Positions 25,823 through 32,378 of a DNA stretch of 32,716 nucleotides are shown here, one piece after another (position 1 is the stretch's first letter; every line of letters begins with the position of its first letter). Made by a program: the position numbers and the translations under genes. The notes beneath the pieces are model-generated. The model did no database searches. It was not told the origin of the DNA and worked only from the letters and a program-made list of their open reading frames with translations. Origin of the DNA: an uncultured bacterium (GTDB lineage Bacteria > Planctomycetota > Phycisphaerae > Phycisphaerales > SM1A02); NCBI GenBank assembly GCA_903856525.1, contig CAIOCH010000373.1, positions 1 to 32,716 of the forward strand, given 5' to 3'.

Positions 25823-26530
25823 TCAGCGACGACGACGGCCGACGAGGCCAGCGAGGCCGATCAGCGCAACCGCGCCGGGGGCGGGCAGGCTGAAGGTGCT
25901 GGTCGCGAACGCCACGGCCGAACCGGCGACGCCGTTGTTGTAGCCGAGCGTCAGGGTATAGGTGCGGGCGGCCGAATCGTTGGCCGAGAGCACGAACTGG
26001 CCGAGGCGCACGTCGGTGGCGGTGTTGCCCGGCTGACCGACGCGACCCTGGTTGTTCGGGGGGTTCGAGTTGAACCAGCCGAGGGTGCCGTTGTTCGGCA
26101 GGTCAGCGCGGTTCCAGCTGCGGGCGTCCGCGTTACCACCGGAGACCCACGAGGGATCGGCGTTGGTGGTGTTGGTCGGAGCAGCGTTGCCGCCGATCAC
26201 GAGGAAGGAGTCGAAGGGACGGTTCAGGGTGATCGAACCAGTCTGCGACGGGTTCCAAGTACCGAACTCCTGCGAAAGGATGCCCGAGTTGTAGTAGGCG
26301 TTGTCCTTGTGCCAGAAACCGGTGAGCGAGGAAGCACCAACCGCGCCGAAGTTGAAGGCGTTGAGGACGGTGTCGGTCGCGCCGTTGAAGCGTCCCCACA
26401 CCGTGTAGACGGTCAGGCTCTGGCCACCAGTGGTAGCGGCGGCCGAGGTCACCGCGAACTCCACGAACGAGGCGGAGGCCGAACCGGCGACGGCGAGACC
26501 AGCGAGGGAAGCGATCATTCCAGTCTTCAT
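25823..26530 (-). CDS. PEP-CTERM-like surface protein, paralog 3 of 4
   Basis: Secreted protein of 235 residues. Signal peptide MKTGMIASLAGLAVAGSASA, then VWGRFNGATDTVLNAFNF, FWHKDNAYYNSG, EFGTWNPSQTGSI, NRPFDSFLVIGG, NADPSWVSGGNADARSWNR, GTLGWFNSNPPNNQGRVG, TATDVRLGQFVLSA and GYNNGVAGSAVAFA, ending LPAPGAVALIGLAGLVGRRRR. TAGGAG lies about 8 bases before the ATG at 26530; the frame is open 11 codons further but without a ribosome binding site. It shares the GGNADARSW segment and TATDVR with paralog 4, so 3 and 4 form a closer pair. A nine-base C tract lies 46-54 bases upstream of its start. Function unknown. Confidence 0.88.
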   Translation of the reverse strand: MKTGMIASLAGLAVAGSASASFVEFAVTSAAATTGGQSLTVYTVWGRFNGATDTVLNAFNFGAVGASSLTGFWHKDNAYYNSGILSQEFGTWNPSQTGSITLNRPFDSFLVIGGNAAPTNTTNADPSWVSGGNADARSWNRADLPNNGTLGWFNSNPPNNQGRVGQPGNTATDVRLGQFVLSANDSAARTYTLTLGYNNGVAGSAVAFATSTFSLPAPGAVALIGLAGLVGRRRR

Positions 26531-26548
26531 TGTTTCTCTCCTAGGGAC

Positions 26549-26569
26549 CGAGGCGGAAGTCATGCCTCG
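26549..26569 (-). promoter_or_regulatory. Stem-loop in the leader of paralog 3
   Basis: A 6-bp perfect inverted repeat CGAGGC / GCCTCG with a 9-base loop lies 19-39 bases upstream of the ATG at 26530, between the C tract and the TAGGAG ribosome binding site. It differs in sequence from the leader stems of paralogs 1 and 2. Confidence 0.35.
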
Positions 26570-26575
26570 TCGTTT

Positions 26576-26584
26576 GGGGGGGGG
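26576..26584 (-). repeat. Homopolymer of nine C (G on the plus strand) upstream of paralog 3
   Basis: Nine identical bases in a row, 46-54 bases before the start codon of paralog 3. It is the longest homopolymer I noticed in the high-GC part of the window. Its position, in the promoter or early leader, is where slipped-strand changes could alter expression. Confidence 0.9.
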
Positions 26585-26870
26585 AAGTACTCAGGATCGA
26601 GGGCCGATCCGACAGAGGGGCGAACGGCCCGCGGTGGAGTCGCTGTCCGCTGGCAGCGGGCAGGGACTTCACCGAAGGCACAGGAGAAGAGGTGGGTGCT
26701 CGCCTGCTTCTGCGCAAGAGGAGGAGAGAATTTCAGTTTTGCTCCCTGGCCGCAACGCGTCTATGCAAGTCTCGTTCAGAAATGGTTTTGCGGACGTTGG
26801 CTTTGGGGCGTGCGTCCAGGAAGCTGGGGCGGCGCAGTCTCAGGAGGCGCTGCGGGCGGAGACATGAGCC

Positions 26871-26909
26871 AAAAAGCAACCCCGGCCGCGGGGTAGACCC
26901 GCGGCCGGG
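26871..26909 (-). terminator. Intrinsic terminator of PEP-CTERM-like paralog 4
   Basis: A 12-bp perfect stem CCCGGCCGCGGG / CCCGCGGCCGGG with a 5-base loop is followed on the minus strand by GTTGCTTTTTGG. It lies about 31 bases after the stop at 26941. Confidence 0.9.
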
Positions 26910-26940
26910 ATGAAGAGTGCAATTGCTTGCTCAGAGTTGC

Positions 26941-27654
26941 TCAGCGGCGACGACGACCAGCGAGGCCGGCGAGACCGAGGAGGGCGACAGCGCCCGGAGC
27001 GGGGATGACGCCGAGGTCGAAGGTGTTGGTGCCGAACTGCACGGCCGTACCGGGGACGCCGTCGTTGTAGCCAACGGTGAGCGTCATGGTGCGGGCGCTG
27101 TGGCCGGCCGAGAGCACGAACTGGCCGATGCGCACGTCAGTGGCGGTGTTCGGCGCGGTGCCGACGCGGCCCTGGAGATTCGGGGGGTTCGAGTTGAACC
27201 AGCCGAGGGTGCCGTTGTTCGGCAGGTCGGGGCGGTTCCAGCTGCGGGCGTCGGCGTTGCCGCCGGTGACCCACGAGGGATCCGCGTTCGAGGTGTTGGT
27301 GCCGGAGGCCTGACCACCAACGGTCACGTACGAGTCGAACGGACGGTTCGCGGTGATCGAACCCGTCTGCGACGGATTCCAGGTTCCGAACTCCTGACCG
27401 AGCGTGCCGGAGTTACCCGACGAGTTGTCCTTGTGCCAGAAGCCGACGAGCCCACCGGGGGTCGAAGAACCCAGGTTGAAGGCGTTCAGCAGGGTGTCGG
27501 TCGGGCCGTTGAAGCGTGCGAACACGCTGTAGACCACGAGGTTCTGACCGCTGTTGGTGACGTTGGTCGAAGAGACCACGTAGCCAGTGAACGAAGCCGA
27601 AGCAACGCCAGCAACGCCGAGGCCAGCGATGGCCGCAATCATTCCATTCTTCAT
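26941..27654 (-). CDS. PEP-CTERM-like surface protein, paralog 4 of 4
   Basis: Secreted protein of 237 residues. Signal peptide MKNGMIAAIAGLGVAGVASA, then VFARFNGPTDTLLNAFNL, FWHKDNSSGNSG, EFGTWNPSQTGSI, NRPFDSYVTVGG, NADPSWVTGGNADARSWNR, GTLGWFNSNPPNLQGRVG, TATDVRIGQFVLSA and VGYNDGVPGTAVQFG, ending IPAPGAVALLGLAGLAGRRRR. GGGAG lies about 9 bases before the ATG at 27654; an upstream in-frame ATG at 27771 would replace the signal peptide with unrelated sequence and is rejected. First gene of the array in transcription order, next to miaB. Like its paralogs it lacks cysteines in the mature part, as far as I can see, and has no catalytic motif. Confidence 0.88.
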   Translation of the reverse strand: MKNGMIAAIAGLGVAGVASASFTGYVVSSTNVTNSGQNLVVYSVFARFNGPTDTLLNAFNLGSSTPGGLVGFWHKDNSSGNSGTLGQEFGTWNPSQTGSITANRPFDSYVTVGGQASGTNTSNADPSWVTGGNADARSWNRPDLPNNGTLGWFNSNPPNLQGRVGTAPNTATDVRIGQFVLSAGHSARTMTLTVGYNDGVPGTAVQFGTNTFDLGVIPAPGAVALLGLAGLAGRRRR

Positions 27655-27681
27655 GACTATATCTCCCAATTCCTTTTGCGC

Positions 27682-27702
27682 GAGCTCGATGAGGACAAGC
27701 TC
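27682..27702 (-). promoter_or_regulatory. Short inverted repeat in the leader of paralog 4
   Basis: GAGCT / AGCTC with an 11-base spacer lies 28-48 bases upstream of the ATG at 27654. On the minus strand the loop begins TGTCC, echoing the TGTCC elements in the leaders of paralogs 1 and 2. The stem is only 5 bp, so it may be chance. Confidence 0.25.
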
Positions 27703-27890
27703 AGCACTCTCCCTTTTGAGACCAGCGCCCCTTTGCGCTGTGTCCCTCCCTCGAGAGAGAACATAGTGCATGATCGTGGGCAGTCAAGGAAGTGGAGCGA
27801 AGTTCAGGCCGTTGGCGCGCTCCAAAGCCGTTCTCGGTCGTCACAGATCCACCTTCCGCACTTTCGACTTACGCGCGGCCGATGTTCTCG

Positions 27891-29504
27891 TCACTGAACG
27901 AGTTGCGCCTGAAGCAGCAGTGGGGCGGCGGCCGTGAGCTGCGCCTCAACAACCGTGCCGACCAACGCTTGCGCCCCCTCGGCGCCCACGGTGGTGTGGT
28001 CGAGGTTGATCGCAACTATGAGATCGCCCGGGGTACGACCGATGGCCTGAAGCCCCGCGCGCGGTGTGGCCTGACGCCGATTCCAGCGCAACTCGATTTT
28101 TTTCGACTCGGGGTGCGCCATGGCCAGCGAGAGCGCGCTGTCGGGATCGGCAGGGGCGGCGGCGCCGTGCTCGCGGATCTCCTCGACCAGGACAGGCACG
28201 CTGCGACCAACCCACGATTCGTGCACCCTGCGGCTCACCTCGGTCTGGATGTCGAGCAGCAGGTTGTTGCGGAGCTTCTTGACCTCGGTGGGCACATCGT
28301 CCTCGAAGCGATCGATGGCGACGGTGCCCGGGCGGGGCGAGTACTTGAAGATGAAGTTGTTCTTGAAGGGCACCGCGCGCACCAGCGACACCGTTTCCTC
28401 GAACTCCGCGTCGGTTTCGGTGGGAAATCCCACGATGATGTCGCCCGCGATGGTGCAGTCGGGCAGCTTGGAGGTCACCCGCTCGATGAACTCGAGGTAC
28501 TCCTCGCGGGTGTAGCCGCGGTTCATGGCCTTGAGGATGCGGTTGGAGCCCGACTGGGCGGGGGCATGGATGTAGCGGCAGATGCGGGGGCAGCCCGCCA
28601 TGACGTCGAGGATGTCGTCGCCGAAGTCGCGGGGGTAGCTCGTGACGAACCGCAGGCGCTGCAGCGCAGGGACCTCGTCGTGGATCCGCTGGAGCAGCCG
28701 AGCGAAGGTGGTCACCCGCTGGCCATCGGGAATCGGGGCTCGGAAGGCGGCGAGGCCTGGGCCGACCTGGGGTTGCTCCCGGCCCTCGGAGTCCACGGCG
28801 AGGCCGTGGCTGTACCGGTAGTGGTTGACCGTCTGGCCAAGGAGCGTGATCTCGATAACCCCCGCGGCGACCAGACGCTTGCACTCGTCGACGATCGAGT
28901 CCGGCGGGCGGTGCACCTCGGCGCCCCGGGTGTTGGGGACGACACAATATGTACAGAACTTGTTGCAGCCGCGGGTGATACGGACGTACGCCGAGCGGCG
29001 GTCTGCGCCTCCGTCCGTCGGTTCGAAGGCGCGGGAGAGGTCGAGAAGCTCGAGGTGGTCCTCCGCGGCGGCCAGGGTGGCGGAGCGTCGGCTCTTGCTG
29101 CCTGCCAGGGCCACCCGCTCCTCACGGGCGGCACCCTCGGTGCGGCGGACATTGTCGATGAGGGCGGGTAGGCGGTCGAGTTCGCCCGGGCCGCACAGGA
29201 GGTCGACCTGGGGGAACCGGCGCAGCATGTCGATGCCGTCGCGCTCCGCCATGCAGCCGAGGACGCCCAGGATGACCTGCTCGCCCGCCTTCTTGCGCAT
29301 GCCGACGAGCCCGAGGCGCGAGTACGCCTTGTTCTCCGCCTGCTCGCGCACCGAGCAGGTGTTGTAGAGGACCACATCGGCCTTGGTGAAGTCGTCGGTG
29401 AACCGGTACCCGAGGGACCGCAGATGCCCACGCACGAGCTCGCTGTCGAGCTCGTTCATCTGGCAGCCGAATGTCTCGAGGTAGACGGTGGAGGAGTGGT
29501 TCAT
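27891..29504 (-). CDS. miaB: tRNA-2-methylthio-N6-dimethylallyladenosine synthase
   Basis: Radical-SAM methylthiotransferase that converts i6A37 to ms2i6A37 in tRNAs reading UNN codons. The N-terminal domain carries the three auxiliary cluster cysteines, C14 (ETFGCQMN), C50 (YNTCSVRE) and C84 (VLGCMAER). The radical-SAM cluster is C180, C184 and C187 in RGCNKFCTYCVVPNTRG. Then come the SAM-domain motifs LLGQTVN, RFVTSYPRDF, HAPAQSGSNRILKAMNRGYT and AGDIIVGFPTETDAEF, and a C-terminal TRAM-like region. At 537 residues it is longer than many MiaB proteins, with an insertion at about 230-264 after LLGQTVNHY and an extended C-terminus. QMNELDSE and KFCTYCVVP favour MiaB over MtaB or RimO. Divergent from ftsW with 89 bases between starts. 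Confidence 0.93.
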   Translation of the reverse strand: MNHSSTVYLETFGCQMNELDSELVRGHLRSLGYRFTDDFTKADVVLYNTCSVREQAENKAYSRLGLVGMRKKAGEQVILGVLGCMAERDGIDMLRRFPQVDLLCGPGELDRLPALIDNVRRTEGAAREERVALAGSKSRRSATLAAAEDHLELLDLSRAFEPTDGGADRRSAYVRITRGCNKFCTYCVVPNTRGAEVHRPPDSIVDECKRLVAAGVIEITLLGQTVNHYRYSHGLAVDSEGREQPQVGPGLAAFRAPIPDGQRVTTFARLLQRIHDEVPALQRLRFVTSYPRDFGDDILDVMAGCPRICRYIHAPAQSGSNRILKAMNRGYTREEYLEFIERVTSKLPDCTIAGDIIVGFPTETDAEFEETVSLVRAVPFKNNFIFKYSPRPGTVAIDRFEDDVPTEVKKLRNNLLLDIQTEVSRRVHESWVGRSVPVLVEEIREHGAAAPADPDSALSLAMAHPESKKIELRWNRRQATPRAGLQAIGRTPGDLIVAINLDHTTVGAEGAQALVGTVVEAQLTAAAPLLLQAQLVQ

Positions 29505-29580
29505 CGAGCGTGGTCCATCGCAGCGTCACAGGGTAGCGGATCGTCCGCGCGACTTCTCCACCGCGCGCGGTCGGCGTGCC

Positions 29581-29586
29581 GATAAA
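29581..29586 (+). promoter_or_regulatory. Putative -10 element of a leaderless ftsW transcript
   Basis: GATAAA ends 7 bases before the ATG at 29594. If it is the -10, the in-frame GTG at 29576 lies upstream of the transcript and cannot be the start. No clear -35 is seen. Confidence 0.4.
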
Positions 29587-29593
29587 CCGCGCC

Positions 29594-30874
29594 ATGCTCC
29601 GCATGTCGCACGGTGTGATCCTGTCGATGCTCGCGCTCCTGGTGATCGGGATCGTGATGGTCAATTCGGCAGGTCTCGATGTTCCGCCCGACGAGGCGCT
29701 CGTGAAGTCGGGTGCCCTCAGCCGCGAGGCCTACGACCGCGCGGTGGCGCGGTACCAGCCGATCGAGTTCGAGACCGTCTTCTTCGGCCGTACCACCATC
29801 CTGGCGGCGATCGCGCTGCTGATGGTGTGGGTCGGTTCGCGCTTCGATGTCGAACGGTTCATCACGGCGCGCGGCGCCCGCTCGTGGATCCCGTGGATCC
29901 TGGGCGGCATCGTGGTCACGCTGGCGCTCACGCAGGTGCCTGGCATCGGCCGCGAGGTCAACGGCAGTGCCCGCTGGATCGGCCCCGCGGCGCTGGGGTT
30001 CCAGCCCAGCGAGTTCGCCAAGTGGGGCATGCTCATCGTGGTGTCGTGGTTCTGCGTGCGGCACGCCGATCGCCTGCAGTCGTTCAAGCGCGGCTTCCTG
30101 CCGGCGCTCGGGTTGCTGGCCTTCATCTGCGCGCTGATCGGCAAGGAGGACCTCGGCACCGCCGTGCTCGTCTTCGCGAGCGGTGCGGCGCTGCTCATGA
30201 TCGGCGGCATGCGCTGGTGGTACGTCATGGGGTTGGTGCCGATCGGCATGGTTGGCGCCGTCGTGGCGGTCAAGCTCGAGCCCTACCGCATGGCGCGGCT
30301 CACCTCGTACATGGATCCGTGGGCCGATCCGCAGGGTGCCGGCTACCACACCATCCAGTCGCTGAGCGCGATCGCCGGCGGCGGGTTCTGGGGCCGCGGC
30401 ATCGGCAACAGCCTGCAGAAGTTCGGCTACCTGCCCGAGGACACCACCGACTTCGTGTTTGCCATCATCTGCGAGGAGCTCGGCGTGATGGGCGCCATGT
30501 TCGTCATCGCCCTGTTCGCCGTGCTGCTGCTGTGCGGCCTGTCGATCGTCATGCGCGGCGCGCGGCTTCGCGAGGCCGATGCCATCGTGCCGCCGTTCTC
30601 GCGGCTGCTTGGGACAGGCATCCTGCTCACCATCGGCATGCAGGTGCTCATCAACCTGCTGGTGGTGACGGCGCTCGCACCCACCAAGGGCATCGCGCTG
30701 CCGTTCATCTCCTCGGGTGGCTCGGGGTGGGTGACGACAGGTCTGGCGATCGGCCTGCTGGTGTCGATCGAGCGTTCGGCGATGCGCCGTGAGCGGGAGC
30801 TGGGCCTCGATGAGGACGGCACGTCGCTCGAGGCCGACGCGTCGGCAGCACCGGAAGGCGTTGCAACGGCATGA
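29594..30874 (+). CDS. ftsW: FtsW/RodA-type SEDS peptidoglycan glycosyltransferase, probably FtsW
   Basis: Polytopic membrane protein of 426 residues that polymerises lipid II into glycan strands, normally with a class B penicillin-binding protein. Family features are NGSARWIGPAALGFQPSEFAKW, here read as NGSARWIG and QPSEFAKW, the acidic KEDLGTAVLVF motif, GRGIGNSLQKFGYLPEDTTD followed by FVFAIICEELG, and TKGIALPFISSGGSG near the end. About ten membrane helices are visible, with a loop at about 27-60 (VPPDEALVKSGALSREAYDR). The partner murG follows with a 4-base overlap, as in division and cell-wall clusters, which favours FtsW over RodA. No class B penicillin-binding protein gene is nearby. 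The ATG at 29594 is preferred over the GTG at 29576 because of the GATAAA element between them. Confidence 0.9.
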   Translation: MLRMSHGVILSMLALLVIGIVMVNSAGLDVPPDEALVKSGALSREAYDRAVARYQPIEFETVFFGRTTILAAIALLMVWVGSRFDVERFITARGARSWIPWILGGIVVTLALTQVPGIGREVNGSARWIGPAALGFQPSEFAKWGMLIVVSWFCVRHADRLQSFKRGFLPALGLLAFICALIGKEDLGTAVLVFASGAALLMIGGMRWWYVMGLVPIGMVGAVVAVKLEPYRMARLTSYMDPWADPQGAGYHTIQSLSAIAGGGFWGRGIGNSLQKFGYLPEDTTDFVFAIICEELGVMGAMFVIALFAVLLLCGLSIVMRGARLREADAIVPPFSRLLGTGILLTIGMQVLINLLVVTALAPTKGIALPFISSGGSGWVTTGLAIGLLVSIERSAMRRERELGLDEDGTSLEADASAAPEGVATA

Positions 30875-31977
30875 GCGCGGGCAGCATTGTTCTCGCCGGA
30901 GGAGGCACGGGCGGTCACATCGCCCCGGGGATCGCGATCGCGGAGCGTCTGGCGGAGATCGCGCCCGATTTCGAGCGCGTGTTCGCGTGCTCGACGCGCG
31001 CCGTCGACGCGCGCATGCTCGAGCACGTGGGCGCCGACTATGTGCCGGTGCAGGCCGAGGGCTTCTCGCCGCGGCCGATGAAGCTGGTGCGCTTCATGCG
31101 CGCCTTCGTGGCGGGGCGGGCTGCGTCGCGCGAGCTGCTGGCGGAGCGCGGCGCGCGCGCCGTCGTGGCCCTGGGCGGTTATGTCACGGCTCCCGTCGTC
31201 GAGGCCGCGAAATCGATGCGCGTGCCCGTGCTGCTGGTCAACCTCGACGCGACGCCTGGGAAGGCCAACCGCTGGGTCGCGCGCCGCGCGGCGCGCATCC
31301 TCTCGGCGTGCCCCACGCCGGGAATGCCGGCGTTCGCCGAGCGCATCGTGGGAATGCCCGTGCGCCAGGCGGCCATCGCCAGTGTGCCGCGCGACGCGTG
31401 TGCGGCGGCGCTCGGCCTCGAGCGCGGATTCCGCACGCTGCTGGTGACGGGCGCATCGCAGGGTGCCGCCAGCCTCAACGAACTCATGCAGCTGCTGTTG
31501 CAGCGGGAGCGTGGCGCCTTCGGCGAGTGGCAGGTGCTGCACCTCGTGGGCAACGCCGAGCGCGCACCCATCGAGCGTGCCTACCGCGAGGCCAGCGTGC
31601 GGGCGAAGGTCGTTCCCTTCCTGCACGAGATGGGACTGGCTTGGGGCGCCGCCGATCTCGCGCTGTCGCGCGCGGGTGCGAACTCGGTGGCCGAGGCGAT
31701 CATCAACGGCGTCCCCACGGTGTTCGCGCCGTATCCGTACCACCACGACCTGCACCAGAAGTGGAACGCCAAACCCTACCACGACGAGGGTGTGGCCGTG
31801 CTGTGCGACGACCTGATCGATGCCGAGCGGAATCACGCCACGCTGGGCGCGGCGCTGGTCGGGCTCATGTCGGATCACAGCCGGCGCGAATCGATGCGTG
31901 CGAGCCTCGCGTCGCGGCCGCGCGAGGACGCAGCGCTCGAGATCGCGCGCGCCGCTGTTGCGCTGGCGCGCGGGTAG
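30871..31977 (+). CDS. murG: UDP-GlcNAc:lipid I N-acetylglucosaminyltransferase
   Basis: Membrane-associated GT28 enzyme that adds GlcNAc to lipid I to make lipid II, the substrate of FtsW. The 368-residue product starts with the glycine loop LAGGGTGGHIAPGIAIAERL, continues with VVALGGYVTAPVVEAA and has the second Gly-rich loop VTGASQGAASLNELM. The donor-binding end is LALSRAGANSVAEAI followed by GVPTVFAPYPYHHDLHQKWNA, matching the MurG pattern. The segment VNLDATPGKANRW stands where many MurG proteins have EQNxxPG. The start codon overlaps the ftsW stop by 4 bases (ATGA), implying translational coupling. A short stem CTCGC / GCGAG just after the stop has no T-run. Confidence 0.94.
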   Translation: MSAGSIVLAGGGTGGHIAPGIAIAERLAEIAPDFERVFACSTRAVDARMLEHVGADYVPVQAEGFSPRPMKLVRFMRAFVAGRAASRELLAERGARAVVALGGYVTAPVVEAAKSMRVPVLLVNLDATPGKANRWVARRAARILSACPTPGMPAFAERIVGMPVRQAAIASVPRDACAAALGLERGFRTLLVTGASQGAASLNELMQLLLQRERGAFGEWQVLHLVGNAERAPIERAYREASVRAKVVPFLHEMGLAWGAADLALSRAGANSVAEAIINGVPTVFAPYPYHHDLHQKWNAKPYHDEGVAVLCDDLIDAERNHATLGAALVGLMSDHSRRESMRASLASRPREDAALEIARAAVALARG

Positions 31978-32025
31978 CCGCTCGCGGGAGGCGAGTCTGC
32001 CGAGCGCGCATCGCGCGTCATCGAC

Positions 32026-32114
32026 TCACTCGATCGACGCCAGCCACTCGGCCAGCAGTTCGACCGTGGCCTCGAGGTCGCCCTTGTCGACCATCTCGGT
32101 GGAGCTCCCCTTGT
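32026..32114 (-). CDS. C-terminal fragment of a high-GC gene cut off at the sequence junction
   Basis: A minus-strand frame ends at the TGA at 32026-32028 and reads backwards from the junction as HKGSSTEMVDKGDLEATVEL, then LAEWLASIE. The tail resembles the ends of zinc-dependent M20/M42 peptidases, in which an H[ST]xxE segment is followed by a helix with a VELL-like pattern. Only about 29 residues remain, so the family is tentative. Beyond 32115 the same frame hits a stop at once in AT-rich DNA, so the gene is broken there. It converges with murG. Confidence 0.45.
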
Positions 32115-32118
32115 GCTA
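32110..32118. other. Abrupt composition break, probable chimeric joint
   Basis: To the left the DNA is strongly GC-rich; to the right most 60-base lines are less than about 40% GC (17 of 60 in 32161-32220). The break falls inside two reading frames: the minus-strand peptidase-like tail on the left, and the plus-strand glycosyltransferase on the right, which is coherent from GCT at 32115 onward. No insertion-sequence end, repeat or tRNA is visible at the point. Confidence 0.85.
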
Positions 32119-32378
32119 TTGGTGGGTTTATGTTATTTAAAATGTCCGAATTTAAACTTCTTGGTGGTTTTAATAATGATGATAAGTTTGCTGAGGATTT
32201 TCATCTTAGTATGAAAGTTAATCCCCTCCGGTTTGGCGTGTCTGACGAGAAAGTGTATACTACCGATAGACGATTTAAAAAGAAAGGATTATGGTATATG
32301 ATTAAAATGGCATATCTTTCTAATGTAAATAAACGTAATCCCGACTTCTTTAAAAATGACCACAACTATTGGATATAA
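32115..32378 (+). CDS. C-terminal part of a family-2 glycosyltransferase, 5' end missing
   Basis: The 87 residues from AIGGFMLFKMSEFKLLGGF to FFKNDHNYWI are the C-terminal end of a GT-A glycosyltransferase. The GGFxxFxxxxFxxLGGFxxxDKFAEDFHLSMKV layout, shown here as NNDDKFAEDFHLSMKV, matches the GT2 region where an acceptor-side acidic ED motif follows the GGF loop. A basic RRFKKKGLWYMIKMA helix suggests membrane association. The catalytic N-terminus (nucleotide-sugar binding, DxD) is absent because of the junction. Codon use (AAA, TTA, GAT) is unlike the rest of the window. The stop overlaps the next gene's start by 23 bases. Donor and acceptor unknown. Confidence 0.75.
   Translation, partial: AIGGFMLFKMSEFKLLGGFNNDDKFAEDFHLSMKVNPLRFGVSDEKVYTTDRRFKKKGLWYMIKMAYLSNVNKRNPDFFKNDHNYWI

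Larger units (their letters stand above)
26531..26940. other. Intergenic region between paralogs 3 and 4 (410 bases)
   Basis: Carries the leader stem-loop and C9 tract of paralog 3 at one end and the terminator of paralog 4 at the other. I see no gene between about 26600 and 26865; open frames here have shadow composition. Confidence 0.5.

Noticed and set aside
23588-27654. CRISPR array or short-repeat locus, suggested by the recurrent blocks
   Set aside because: The repetition comes from whole paralogous genes about 1.1 kb apart, not from short direct repeats with spacers.
31981-31995. Hairpin CTCGC / GCGAG just after murG as a terminator
   Set aside because: Only 5 bp and not followed by a T-run.
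30789-32378. Plus-strand frame running through the murG region and into the AT-rich end as one protein
   Set aside because: The left part is an out-of-frame shadow of murG; only the part after 32115 is protein-like, and the join coincides with the composition break.
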